DNA of 64,000 nucleotides from Halomonas alkalisoli (GTDB lineage Bacteria; Pseudomonadota; Gammaproteobacteria; Pseudomonadales; Halomonadaceae), in contig NZ_JAKCMI010000044.1 in NCBI RefSeq assembly GCF_021412585.1, positions 62,001 to 126,000 of the forward strand. The letters are read 5' to 3'. Within the stretch, counting starts at the first letter, position 1. Each line of letters starts with the position of its first letter. The translations under genes were made by a program, and so were the position numbers. The notes under the pieces are model-generated. The model saw only the letters and a program-made list of their open reading frames with translations. It ran no database searches and was not told the DNA's origin. This document shows, one piece after another, positions 45,896 to 53,962 of this stretch.

Positions 45896-47320
45896 ATGAG
45901 CCAGCAGCACAAGGATCTGATCGATCGTGACCGCAAGGTGACCTTCCACGCCTCCACTCACCTGCGCGACTTCGCCCACGGCGACGCCCCGGGCCGGGTG
46001 ATCACCGGCGGCAAGGGCATTCACATCGTCGACAAGGACGGCCGCGAGTTCATCGACGGCTTTGCCGGGCTCTACTGCGTCAACATCGGCTACGGTCGCA
46101 CCGAGGTGGCCGAGGCGATCTACCAGCAGGCGCTGGAGCTCTCCTACTATCACACCTACGTGGGCCACTCCAACGAGCCTCAGATTGCGCTCTCCGAGAA
46201 GATCCTCGCGCTGGCTGGCCCCGGCATGTCCAAGGTCTACTACGGCATGTCGGGCAGCGATGCCAACGAGACCCAGCTGAAGATCGTGCGCTACTACAAT
46301 AACGTGCGTGGCCTGCCGCAGAAGAAGAAGGTCATCTCGCGCATGCGCGGCTACCACGGCTCCGGCATCGCCTCAGGCTCGCTGACCGGGCTCAAGGCGT
46401 TCCACGACCACTTCGATCTGCCCATCGACACCATTCGTCATACCGAGGCGCCGTTCTACTACCAGCGCGCAGCGGAGCTGGAAGGGATGTCCGAGCAAGA
46501 ATTCTCGAAGCACTGCGCGCGCAAGCTCGAGGAGATGATCCTGGCCGAAGGGCCCGACACCGTGGCTGCCTTCATCGGCGAGCCGGTGCTGGGTACCGGC
46601 GGTATCGTGCCGCCGCCGGAAGGTTACTGGACGGAGATCCAGGCAGTGCTGGCCAAGTACGACATCCTGCTGATCGCCGACGAAGTGGTCTGCGGCTTCG
46701 GGCGGATCGGCGCCGACTTCGGCAGCCACTACTACGGCATCAAGCCCGACCTCATCACCGTGGCCAAGGGCCTGACCAGCGCCTACCAGCCGCTCTCCGG
46801 CGTGATCGTCGGCGACCGCGTGTGGAGCGTACTCGAGCAGGGCACCGGCGAGTATGGCCCCATCGGCCACGGTTGGACCTATTCCGGCCACGCCCTGGGC
46901 TGTGCCGCGGGCCTTGCCAACCTGGCGATCATCGAACGCGAAGGACTCACTGCCAATGCCGCCGAGACCGGCGCCTACCTGCAGCAGCAGATGCAGGCCG
47001 CCTTCGGTGACCATCCGGTGGTGGGCAACGTGCGTGGCGTGGGCATGCTGGCCGCGCTGGAGTTCTCCGTCGACCCGGCCCGGCGTCAGCACTTCGATGC
47101 CGCGCACAAGGTCGGCCCGCGTATCGCCGCCGCGGCCCTCGACGAGAACCTGATCGCCCGCGCCATGCCCCAGGGCGATATCCTGGGCTTCGCGCCGCCG
47201 CTGACCACCACCCGCGCCGAAGTCGACGAGATCGTCGCCCGCGCCCGGCGTGCCGTGGACAAGGTCACCGACCAGCTGGTCCGCGAGGGCGTGGTCAAGG
47301 CCACCATGTCCGTCGGGTGA
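45896..47320 (+). CDS. doeD: L-2,4-diaminobutyrate transaminase DoeD
   Basis: A 474-residue class III aminotransferase. Asp262 in 'LLIADEVVCGFGRIG' contacts the PLP ring and Lys291 in 'LITVAKGLTSAYQPLSG' holds PLP; 'YYGMSGSDANETQLKIVRYYNN' and 'GWTYSGHALGCAAGLANL' complete the site. It moves the 4-amino group of L-2,4-diaminobutyrate to an acceptor, giving aspartate-semialdehyde for DoeC. It has its own 272-bp upstream region. Confidence 0.92.
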   Translation: MSQQHKDLIDRDRKVTFHASTHLRDFAHGDAPGRVITGGKGIHIVDKDGREFIDGFAGLYCVNIGYGRTEVAEAIYQQALELSYYHTYVGHSNEPQIALSEKILALAGPGMSKVYYGMSGSDANETQLKIVRYYNNVRGLPQKKKVISRMRGYHGSGIASGSLTGLKAFHDHFDLPIDTIRHTEAPFYYQRAAELEGMSEQEFSKHCARKLEEMILAEGPDTVAAFIGEPVLGTGGIVPPPEGYWTEIQAVLAKYDILLIADEVVCGFGRIGADFGSHYYGIKPDLITVAKGLTSAYQPLSGVIVGDRVWSVLEQGTGEYGPIGHGWTYSGHALGCAAGLANLAIIEREGLTANAAETGAYLQQQMQAAFGDHPVVGNVRGVGMLAALEFSVDPARRQHFDAAHKVGPRIAAAALDENLIARAMPQGDILGFAPPLTTTRAEVDEIVARARRAVDKVTDQLVREGVVKATMSVG

Positions 47321-47390
47321 TACCGGCACCTGCCGTGGGTCTCCGCGGCAGGGATCGCTACAGGTTCTATACTCCCAGTCAGTATGTCAG

Positions 47391-47419
47391 CCGGGCCCTT
47401 GTGGCCCGGTTCGGCTTTT
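47391..47419 (+). terminator. Probable terminator after doeD
   Basis: CCGGGCC (47391-47397) pairs with GGCCCGG (47403-47409), loop CTTGT, extended by AGCC...GGCT and followed by TTTT (47416-47419). It lies about 70 bp past doeD and 26 bp before eutB. Confidence 0.5.
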
Positions 47420-47444
47420 GGCCCGACACGATCCAGGGGTGACC

Positions 47445-48440
47445 ATGCTGCCACGCCATGGGGTGACGCCAGCCCTGATCTACGAGGCGCGCCGGCGCAT
47501 TGCCGGCCAGGTGGTGCGCTCGCCGCTGATCCACTCGATGGCGCTCTCCGCGCGCTTCGATGCCGACATCTACCTGAAGCTGGAAACCTGCCAGCCGAGC
47601 GGCGCCTTCAAGCTGCGCGGCGCCACCAACATGATTGCGGCGCTGATCGAGCGCCACGGCCGCGATGCCCTGGCCGCGGGTGTGACCACGGCCTCCACCG
47701 GCAATCATGGCCGGGCGGTGGCCCTTGCCGCGGCGCGGCTCGGTGTGCCGGCGACGATCTGCCTGTCGCACCTGGTGCCGGCCAACAAGGTGGCCGCCAT
47801 CGAGACGCTGGGCGCCGAGGTTGTCCGGGTGGGCGAGAGCCAGGACGAGGCCTTCGGCGAGGTCGAGCGCCTGGTGCGCGAGCGTGGCATGACCCTGATC
47901 CCGCCCTTCGACGACCCGTTGATAGCAGCCGGGCAGGGCACCATCGGCCTGGAACTGATGGAGGATGCACCGGATCTCGACCGGGTGATCGTCGGGCTCT
48001 CCGGTGGCGGCCTGCTGGGCGGCATTGGTGCTGCGGTAAAGGCCATACGCCCCGGGACCCGGATCACCGGCGTCAGCCTGGCTCGCGGGGCGGCCATGTG
48101 GGAAAGCCTGCAGGCGGGTCGCCCCGTCGAGGTGGAAGAGGTCGAGAGCCTGGGCGACTCCCTGGGCGGCGGCATCGGTCACGACAATCGCTGCACCCTG
48201 GCCCTGGTGGGCGAAGTCATGGATGACCACTACCAGGTCTCGGAGCCGGCCATCGCCCATGCCATGGTCGATATCCTGGAACACGAGAAGCTGCTGGTGG
48301 AAGGGGCCGCCGCGGTCGGCCTGGCGGCCATGGCGGAGCATCGGATCGATGTGCAAGGACAGCGGGTGGCGCTGATCCTCTCCGGTAACGGCGTATCGCT
48401 TGAAACCTTTGACCGAGCACGGAAAATAGCCAATCGATAG
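47445..48440 (+). CDS. eutB: Hydroxyectoine utilization dehydratase EutB
   Basis: A 331-residue fold type II PLP enzyme of the threonine dehydratase kind. Lys56 in 'PSGAFKLRGATNM' binds PLP, 'STGNHGRAVALAAARLG' binds the substrate carboxylate, and 'GLSGGGLLGGIGAAVKA' the PLP phosphate. In hydroxyectoine breakdown EutB is proposed to deaminate the hydroxy-diaminobutyrate intermediate. AGGGGTG precedes ATG 47445. This EutB is not the ethanolamine lyase of the same name. Confidence 0.88.
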   Translation: MLPRHGVTPALIYEARRRIAGQVVRSPLIHSMALSARFDADIYLKLETCQPSGAFKLRGATNMIAALIERHGRDALAAGVTTASTGNHGRAVALAAARLGVPATICLSHLVPANKVAAIETLGAEVVRVGESQDEAFGEVERLVRERGMTLIPPFDDPLIAAGQGTIGLELMEDAPDLDRVIVGLSGGGLLGGIGAAVKAIRPGTRITGVSLARGAAMWESLQAGRPVEVEEVESLGDSLGGGIGHDNRCTLALVGEVMDDHYQVSEPAIAHAMVDILEHEKLLVEGAAAVGLAAMAEHRIDVQGQRVALILSGNGVSLETFDRARKIANR

Positions 48441-48443
48441 AGT

Positions 48444-48489
48444 AGGAGCCTGTCGGACTTAACGCTGAGGTCAAATCCGACAGGCTCCT
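48444..48489. repeat. 14-bp inverted repeat, REP-like, between eutB and eutC
   Basis: AGGAGCCTGTCGGA (48444-48457) and TCCGACAGGCTCCT (48476-48489) are exact reverse complements with an 18-base loop. The form resembles dispersed extragenic palindromes, but only one copy is present in this window. It may also protect the eutB mRNA end. Confidence 0.7.
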
Positions 48490-48516
48490 GGAACCAGGCG
48501 CAAACAGGAGGATGTC

Positions 48517-49464
48517 ATGCAGCTCTATCGGTGCGACGCTATCGCAGCGGTCGTCGGCATCGACCACGCGGCCATGTCAGCGATCGAGGCGGGCTTCGCC
48601 GCCCTGGGGCGGGGCGAGGCGGTGCAGCCACCGATCCTTTCCATGTCCATGGAGGAGTTCAACAGCGAGGTCGACGTCAAGACGGCCCATATCAAGGGCT
48701 GGGAGCGTTTCGCGATCAAGGTCAGTACCGGCTCCTTCGACAATCCCAGGCGCGGCCTGCCGAGCCTCAATGGCCTGATGATGGTCTTCTCGGCCGAGAC
48801 CGGGCTGGTGGAGGCCGTGTTCTTCGACGAAGGCTACCTGACCATGGTGCGCACCGCCCTGGCCGGGGCCATTGCCGCCAAGCATCTCTCCCGCGAGGAC
48901 AGTCGTCGCGTGGCAGTGATCGGTGCCGGCGAGCAGGCGCATCGTCAGGTCGAGGCGCTGCGCCTGGTGCGCGACATCGATATTGTCGATATCTGGGCTC
49001 GGCGCAGCGAAAGCGCCGAGGCCTATGCCAATCACATGCGTGAGCAAGGGTTGGAAGTGCATATGCACGACAGCGTTCACGCCGCCTGCGATCAGGCCGA
49101 TATCATCGTCACCGCCACCCCGTCGCGGGAGCCGCTGCTGCACGCCCGGGATTTGCCCGAGGGCGTGCATGTCACCGCCATGGGCTCGGACAGCCCCGAC
49201 AAGCGTGAACTCGATGAGTCGGTGCTGACCCGTGCCGACGCCTTCGTCTGTGATACCCACGCACAGAGCGAGAACAACGGCGAGCTCAAGGCGTTTGCCG
49301 GTCGTGAGGTCCCGTTCAAGGTTCACGAGCTGGGCAGGGTGGTCGCCGAGTGCCAGCGGCTGCGTCTGTCGGACGCCACCATCACGGTGTGCGACCTGAC
49401 CGGCACCGGGGTACAGGACACCGCCATCGCCGGTTTTGCCCTCTCGCGCCTGGCCGGAGATTGA
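48517..49464 (+). CDS. eutC: Hydroxyectoine utilization protein EutC (ornithine cyclodeaminase family)
   Basis: A 315-residue mu-crystallin/ornithine cyclodeaminase-type NAD(P) enzyme: 'NGLMMVFSAETGLVEAVFFDEGYLTMVRTALAGAIAAKHL', the Rossmann loop 'VAVIGAGEQAHRQVEAL', 'ADIIVTATPSREPLL' and 'HVTAMGSDSPDKRELD'. Paired with EutB it is thought to process hydroxyectoine-derived intermediates towards the DoeD/DoeC steps. GGAGG lies nine bases before ATG 48517. Confidence 0.88.
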   Translation: MQLYRCDAIAAVVGIDHAAMSAIEAGFAALGRGEAVQPPILSMSMEEFNSEVDVKTAHIKGWERFAIKVSTGSFDNPRRGLPSLNGLMMVFSAETGLVEAVFFDEGYLTMVRTALAGAIAAKHLSREDSRRVAVIGAGEQAHRQVEALRLVRDIDIVDIWARRSESAEAYANHMREQGLEVHMHDSVHAACDQADIIVTATPSREPLLHARDLPEGVHVTAMGSDSPDKRELDESVLTRADAFVCDTHAQSENNGELKAFAGREVPFKVHELGRVVAECQRLRLSDATITVCDLTGTGVQDTAIAGFALSRLAGD

Positions 49465-49521
49465 ATCGCCGCTCGCCAGCCCCCATGCTGAGGGGATCAT
49501 GGCAACCGAAGGGCACAGCAG

Positions 49522-50205
49522 ATGACACAGGTACTGGCGTTCGACGTCTATGGCACCTTGATCGATACCCATGGCGTGGTCACCGAACTGGAAGCGAGAC
49601 TGGGCGCCTCTGACATGGCGGAGCAGGCCGCGGAGTTCTCCCGCCGCTGGCGTGACAAGCAGCTGGAGTACAGCTTTCGCCGCGGCCTGATGGGGGCCTA
49701 TGTACCCTTTTCACAGTGCACGCTCGAGGCGCTCGAATTCACCGACCGGGCACTGCAGACCCGCCTCTCCGATGTCGACAAGGACCACCTGATGGCGGTC
49801 TACGGCCAGCTCCCCGCCTTCCCCGAAGTGCCCGAGGCGCTGACACGGCTGGTCGAGAGCGGCGTGCGCTGCGTGGCCTTTTCCAATGGCACGGGGGCGG
49901 ACGTCTCCGGCCTGCTCGACAAGGCCGAGATACTCGATCGTTTCGAAGCCGTGATCAGCGTCGACGAGATCAAGCGCTTCAAGCCCGACCCGGCGGTCTA
50001 CGCTCACCTGCGCAATCGCCTCGAAGTCGACCCAGGCGATACCTGGCTGATCTCCAGTAACCCCTTCGATGTGATCGGTGCACGCCACGCCGGGCTGCAT
50101 GCCGCCTGGGTGCGCCGCAGCCTTGACGCCCCCTTCGACCCCTGGGCCATCGAGCCCGACCTGACCGTGCCCGATCTCGATTCGCTGTGCGAACGGCTGG
50201 GCTGA
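49522..50205 (+). CDS. HAD family hydrolase, haloacid dehalogenase type II-like
   Basis: A 227-residue protein with nucleophile Asp8 ('LAFDVYGTLID'), 'RWRDKQLEYSFRRGLMGAY', 'AFSNGTG', Lys in 'KRFKPDPAVY' and 'ISSNPFDVIGARHAGLHAAWVRR'. These match L-2-haloacid dehalogenases (DehII), whose arginine and SSN motifs are conserved. It follows eutC by 57 bp on the same strand and is often seen in ectoine loci, but its role there is unknown. Confidence 0.87.
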   Translation: MTQVLAFDVYGTLIDTHGVVTELEARLGASDMAEQAAEFSRRWRDKQLEYSFRRGLMGAYVPFSQCTLEALEFTDRALQTRLSDVDKDHLMAVYGQLPAFPEVPEALTRLVESGVRCVAFSNGTGADVSGLLDKAEILDRFEAVISVDEIKRFKPDPAVYAHLRNRLEVDPGDTWLISSNPFDVIGARHAGLHAAWVRRSLDAPFDPWAIEPDLTVPDLDSLCERLG

Positions 50206-50334
50206 CGCGACGGCGGCTCCCTCAGCACTCTTTCAATACTCCCCCGGCACGCTTCCGCCACCCGCTCCATCACGCTTCGACCACCATCGCCCAGAACACC
50301 GCCCGGGGCTCCCCCAGGCAGGAACCCTCCTCCA

Positions 50335-50367
50335 GCGCCATCGGCAAAAGGAATTTGCCGATGGCGC
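50335..50367. repeat. Perfect 14-bp hairpin with AGGAA in the loop
   Basis: GCGCCATCGGCAAA (50335-50348) and TTTGCCGATGGCGC (50354-50367) are exact complements around AGGAA. There is no T-run on either side. It lies about 115 bp before the TTL-PqqD gene. The loop looks like a ribosome site for a short frame starting at 50361. Confidence 0.7.
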
Positions 50368-50441
50368 GTAAGGTTCGGTCCCCGATGTCGACAGAACCCC
50401 TACGCGAACAGCAGCCAGGCCAGAGGTCGTGGCTCACATAA
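50361..50441 (+). CDS. Possible 26-residue peptide ahead of the TTL-PqqD gene
   Basis: ATG 50361 begins a 26-codon frame, MARKVRSPMSTEPLREQQPG and six further residues, ending at TAA. AGGAA in the hairpin loop is seven bases upstream while the ATG is inside the stem, so translation would need the stem open. It could be a leader peptide, a substrate of the downstream ligase, or chance. No homologue is recognised. Confidence 0.25.
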   Translation: MARKVRSPMSTEPLREQQPGQRSWLT

Positions 50442-50483
50442 CAATGGATTCACTATCCGATGATGGTTCAGGAGGTTGCCGGG

Positions 50484-53000
50484 ATGACGGATCAAACGAC
50501 TCCTTCACGTCGCTACTGGTTGGGTGGCAAGCGCGCCGCCGAGCAGGATCGGTTCTTTCGTGACGCGCTCGATCCGCTGGGGTGGAAAGTCGGCGATGAC
50601 GAACAGTGGGATGCCGGCTGGTACACCGGGATGCCGGATCCCGCCCAGTTCAAGAAGGTATCCCCCGAGCGCAAGCTCAATCACTACCCCGGCAACAATG
50701 CGCTCACGGTCAAGAGTCGCCTCCACGATACGCTCCTGGCGGTGAGGGATCGTGTCGCCCAATCCTTCGGTACGGCGGCCACATCGCGGCTGGCCTTCTT
50801 TCCCCGGGTCTACTCCATGCCGGAGGACTATCATGACCTCCAGCAGACGGCATTGTCCCATCCCGAGAAACGCTGGATTCTAAAGCCCAAGAATGCCTCC
50901 AAGGGCAAGGGCATTCGTGTGCTGCGTGATGCGGCGGATACGCCACTGGAGGCCAATTGGATGGTCCAGGAGTATCTTGCCAATCCGCACACCATTCGTG
51001 GCCACAAGTATGTCCTGCGCCTCTACGTGCTGGTGGCCTCCATCCAGCCGCTGCGGCTATATCTCTACCACCAGGGTTTTGCCAAGCTGGCATCGGAGCC
51101 CTACGACCCCAACGACATGGACAACCCGTTCAGTCAACTGACCAATCCCGACATCAATGCGCTCAATACCTCGGCGGAGATTCCCGTCGAGTTCATCGAT
51201 CTGCACCGCTATCGGCAGTGGCTGCGCGAGCAGGGCCATGACGATGAGCGTCTTTTTGCCCAGATCCACGACCTGGTGACACTGACCGTGATCGGCGCCA
51301 CGGATGCCATTCGCCGGCGCACGGCGCAGGTCGGTGCCGACCCGCAGGGGTGCTATGAGCTGCTGGGGCTCGACTGCATGGTGGATGATGCCCTGAAGCC
51401 CTGGATACTCGAATGCAACCTCAGCCCTTCGCTGGGTATCTGTGCCGAGCCAGAGAATGGCGGCCTCGTCGAGGCAGAGGTCAAGGGGGGGCTGGTGAAG
51501 GACATGGTCTCGCTGGTGGGGATCGACAACCCGGCCGTGGCGGCCAGGTCGGCGGAGGTGGCGCGTAGGGGAGTGGCGGCCGAACTCGCCCGCGACGCAC
51601 AGGACGAGGAGGCTCGCGCCGGCGGTTTTCTGCGCCTCTTCCCCAGTGCCGAGCCGGAACGCTACCTGCCTTTCTTCACCCTGCCGAGCCTCGCCGACAT
51701 GCACCTGGCCGATGGTCTCGCGGGGCAGCCTCTCCTACGGCCGGTGCTGACGGCCTGGCAGGTGTCGGAGGTGCTCGATGAGGATCAGCTTGCCCTCTAT
51801 GCCACGCACACCGGACGCTACTACCGCCTGAACGATAGCGCAGCCCTCATCTGGCTGCTGGCGACCGAGGGATTCGACCCGGACGCCATTGTCGATCAGC
51901 TGTCACGGGCCGGCGAGGCTTCAGGAACCGACGCCGAGCCGCGGCCCGATCGACAGGAACTGCGCCGTCATGTCTGGGACTGTCTGTCGGAGTGGTGCCG
52001 CGAAGGGTTGCTCAGGCAGCGTGGCGCACAGGACGATGGGGCGCTGGTCCCTGTCGAAGTGGCCAGCGACGCGAGCGTGGCCCCGTCCTGCCAGCCCATG
52101 CGCCTGGCTTGTGGCGGCAGGCAGTGGATTCTCCACACCGACAGTGCGCCGGCACTGTCGCGCCTCTCTGCGCTACTCTACAGGCAGCTCACGCCGCTTC
52201 AGGAGGGTGACGATACCGCCCGGTCTCCCCGGCTGGAAGTGCTGCGAGACGCTCCCGGCTACACCCTGGCGGCCGAAGGACGGGTTCTGGCCTCACGATT
52301 GACCCTGGCCGAATTGGGGCCCCAGGTGCTCGCCTATCTTGCTCGCCAGGCCCCTTCGAGCGAACAGCTTGTCATCGATGCCGGCCTGCTGACCACGCCT
52401 CAAGGCGCTGCCGTGATCTGTCTCTTTCCTCCCGACACCGGCGACGCCCAAGCCATGCTACGACAGTTTGCCAGGACGTTCAGGGTGACGAGGGGACTGC
52501 GGCTGGATGCCCTCACCCTTTCCCATGGCGAGCCACTGGGGCTGCCCATCGCACTGGACGGCCGGAATGGCTGTCTGGATGACAGTGAACCAGAGGGCTC
52601 GATGCCTGAGAGTGTCCAGGTGCGTGGGGTGATCCTCATGCGTCATCACCCCGAGGCTCTCGATGGCGCTGACGGCGAGCTGATGGCTCCCGACGCCGAT
52701 GACAGTGAGCTATCGATCCTCGATGCCCTGGGTGCCCTGTTGCCATCCTCCTTCACTGTCGGCGGTAAGCCCTTGTCAGGTGCCACCGTCACGGCGTTGT
52801 CCGAATGGTTGTCCCGGTGCGAGCGGCTCACTCTCCATGTGGCTAGTGACAGCCAGGCAGACCGGCGGACGACAGAGGCGCAAGGAGAGCCAGCGGACGT
52901 GTCGCTGAGCGAATCCCTGGAAAGGCGAGTAAGCGAGCTGCTTGGGCAACGTACAGCCTCTGCAAGAGGAAAGGCTGAGCAGGCAGAACTGCCGGGATGA
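50484..53000 (+). CDS. TTL-type ATP-grasp / PqqD-like / HprK-like fusion protein
   Basis: An 838-residue protein. Residues about 60-345 form a tubulin-tyrosine-ligase-type ATP-grasp domain: 'WILKPKNASKGKGIRVL' (131-147), 'VQEYLANPHTIRGHKYVLRLYVLV' (161-184) and 'LLGLDCMVDDALKPWILECNLSPSL' (293-317, with Asp297, Glu310 and Asn312 as metal ligands). Residues about 425-512 look like PqqD ('LYATHTGRYYRLNDSAALIWLLATEGFD'). Residues about 600-700 recall the HprK-like domain of PqqD-associated proteins, but the P-loop is lost ('CLFPPDTGDAQAM'). TTL enzymes add amino acids to protein ends; PqqD domains bind leader peptides. A peptide or protein modifier is likely. AGGAGG at 50470-50475 fixes ATG 50484. 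Confidence 0.8.
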   Translation: MTDQTTPSRRYWLGGKRAAEQDRFFRDALDPLGWKVGDDEQWDAGWYTGMPDPAQFKKVSPERKLNHYPGNNALTVKSRLHDTLLAVRDRVAQSFGTAATSRLAFFPRVYSMPEDYHDLQQTALSHPEKRWILKPKNASKGKGIRVLRDAADTPLEANWMVQEYLANPHTIRGHKYVLRLYVLVASIQPLRLYLYHQGFAKLASEPYDPNDMDNPFSQLTNPDINALNTSAEIPVEFIDLHRYRQWLREQGHDDERLFAQIHDLVTLTVIGATDAIRRRTAQVGADPQGCYELLGLDCMVDDALKPWILECNLSPSLGICAEPENGGLVEAEVKGGLVKDMVSLVGIDNPAVAARSAEVARRGVAAELARDAQDEEARAGGFLRLFPSAEPERYLPFFTLPSLADMHLADGLAGQPLLRPVLTAWQVSEVLDEDQLALYATHTGRYYRLNDSAALIWLLATEGFDPDAIVDQLSRAGEASGTDAEPRPDRQELRRHVWDCLSEWCREGLLRQRGAQDDGALVPVEVASDASVAPSCQPMRLACGGRQWILHTDSAPALSRLSALLYRQLTPLQEGDDTARSPRLEVLRDAPGYTLAAEGRVLASRLTLAELGPQVLAYLARQAPSSEQLVIDAGLLTTPQGAAVICLFPPDTGDAQAMLRQFARTFRVTRGLRLDALTLSHGEPLGLPIALDGRNGCLDDSEPEGSMPESVQVRGVILMRHHPEALDGADGELMAPDADDSELSILDALGALLPSSFTVGGKPLSGATVTALSEWLSRCERLTLHVASDSQADRRTTEAQGEPADVSLSESLERRVSELLGQRTASARGKAEQAELPG

Positions 53001-53058
53001 GAGCGGCTGGGACGGGCTGGCCAGGAAGCGATTCAGCAGTGCTGGGCGGTCTGCGGCC

Positions 53059-53250
53059 TCACTCCTGCTCATCCCGGGCGGCAGGCTCGAAGCGCTTGCC
53101 GGCCTCGTGCAGCATGTCGAACTGCCGATTGCACTGGCTGCAGGCGCCACACATCGCCAGGTGGACGCGTAGCGAGAGGCGTTCCTGCCACACCAGGGGG
53201 CGATCCAGGCGTTGCGACATCAGCTCGGTGGCGCGTCGGCACATGATCAT
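53059..53250 (-). CDS. Small zinc-finger anti-sigma factor (zf-HC2)
   Basis: A 63-residue protein consisting of the zinc-finger module alone: Cys4, then His30-x3-Cys34-x2-Cys37, plus Cys40 ('HLAMCGACSQC'). 'CRRATELMSQRLDRPLVWQERLSLRVH' is typical of short anti-sigma proteins next to ECF genes. The start overlaps the sigma stop by four bases (53247-53250). No membrane segment is present, so the signal is probably cytoplasmic. It ends 58 bp from the TTL-PqqD stop, convergent. Confidence 0.85.
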   Translation of the reverse strand: MIMCRRATELMSQRLDRPLVWQERLSLRVHLAMCGACSQCNRQFDMLHEAGKRFEPAARDEQE

Positions 53251-53831
53251 GGCGTTTCCTCCGTCAGCCAGCCCTGTTCGATGCAGGCCCTCAGCCGCAG
53301 GCGGGCCCGGTGCAGGATGACCCAGCAGTTGTTCTCCCTGATGCCAAGCTCGCGGCAGATCTCCTCGGTCGATAGCCCCATCAGTTCACGCAGCGAGAAG
53401 ACGCGTGCCACGTTGTCCGGCAGGGCGATCATGCAGGCATCGAACACCTGCCAGAATGTCTCGCTCTCAAAGGCTGCCTCCGGCTCCCCCCAGCTGGCGG
53501 GACGCGCCTCCTTGACCCAACTGCCGTTCCGGCGGAACTGACGGTCGATGGCCTCGTCATCGGCCTCATCTTCCAGGGGTTGCCAGGTGCCCTGGCGCTT
53601 CTGGGCCCGCATGGTATCGAGAATCTTGAACTTGAGGATGCCGAAGACCCAGGTTTCATAGCCGGATCGTCCGGAAAAGCTATCCTGATTCTCGATGGCG
53701 GCTTCGAGGGTGTCCTGGACCGCATCTTCGGCCTGGGCGTGATTGCGTAGATGCAGGCGCGCGAAGGAGAGCAGCCGAGGCCGAACGGCAGTCAGACGCT
53801 GCATGCGGTCGTCTAGCGGCGGGATGCTCAC
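53247..53831 (-). CDS. ECF-like RNA polymerase sigma factor
   Basis: A 194-residue sigma factor: region 2 at about 15-80 ('LLSFARLHLRNHAQAEDAVQDTLEAAIEN' and 'ETWVFGILKFKILDTMRAQKR'), region 4 at about 130-185 ('LPDNVARVFSLRELMGLSTEEICRELGIRENNCWVILHRARLRLRACIE'). It starts at GTG 53831 with AAGGA seven bases before. It is of a different subgroup from the sigma factor at 2843-3472, and no GGAAC/CGTC promoter was seen in front of it. The pair's targets are unknown. Confidence 0.88.
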   Translation of the reverse strand: MSIPPLDDRMQRLTAVRPRLLSFARLHLRNHAQAEDAVQDTLEAAIENQDSFSGRSGYETWVFGILKFKILDTMRAQKRQGTWQPLEDEADDEAIDRQFRRNGSWVKEARPASWGEPEAAFESETFWQVFDACMIALPDNVARVFSLRELMGLSTEEICRELGIRENNCWVILHRARLRLRACIEQGWLTEETP

Positions 53832-53962
53832 GGGGTGATCCTTTCGGGTTCTTGTTTGTCGTCAGCATGCAGGCCCTATCAGGGCAGGGCAAGCCCTCCA
53901 CGTTGAACAAACGCAGAATGACCGTCTCGCATTGCCCCGTCACGATGGCGGCCACGAGCGGC

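Noticed and set aside
47445-49464. eutB and eutC as ethanolamine ammonia-lyase subunits
   Set aside because: The sequences are a threonine-dehydratase-like and an ornithine-cyclodeaminase-like protein; the shared names belong to hydroxyectoine utilisation.
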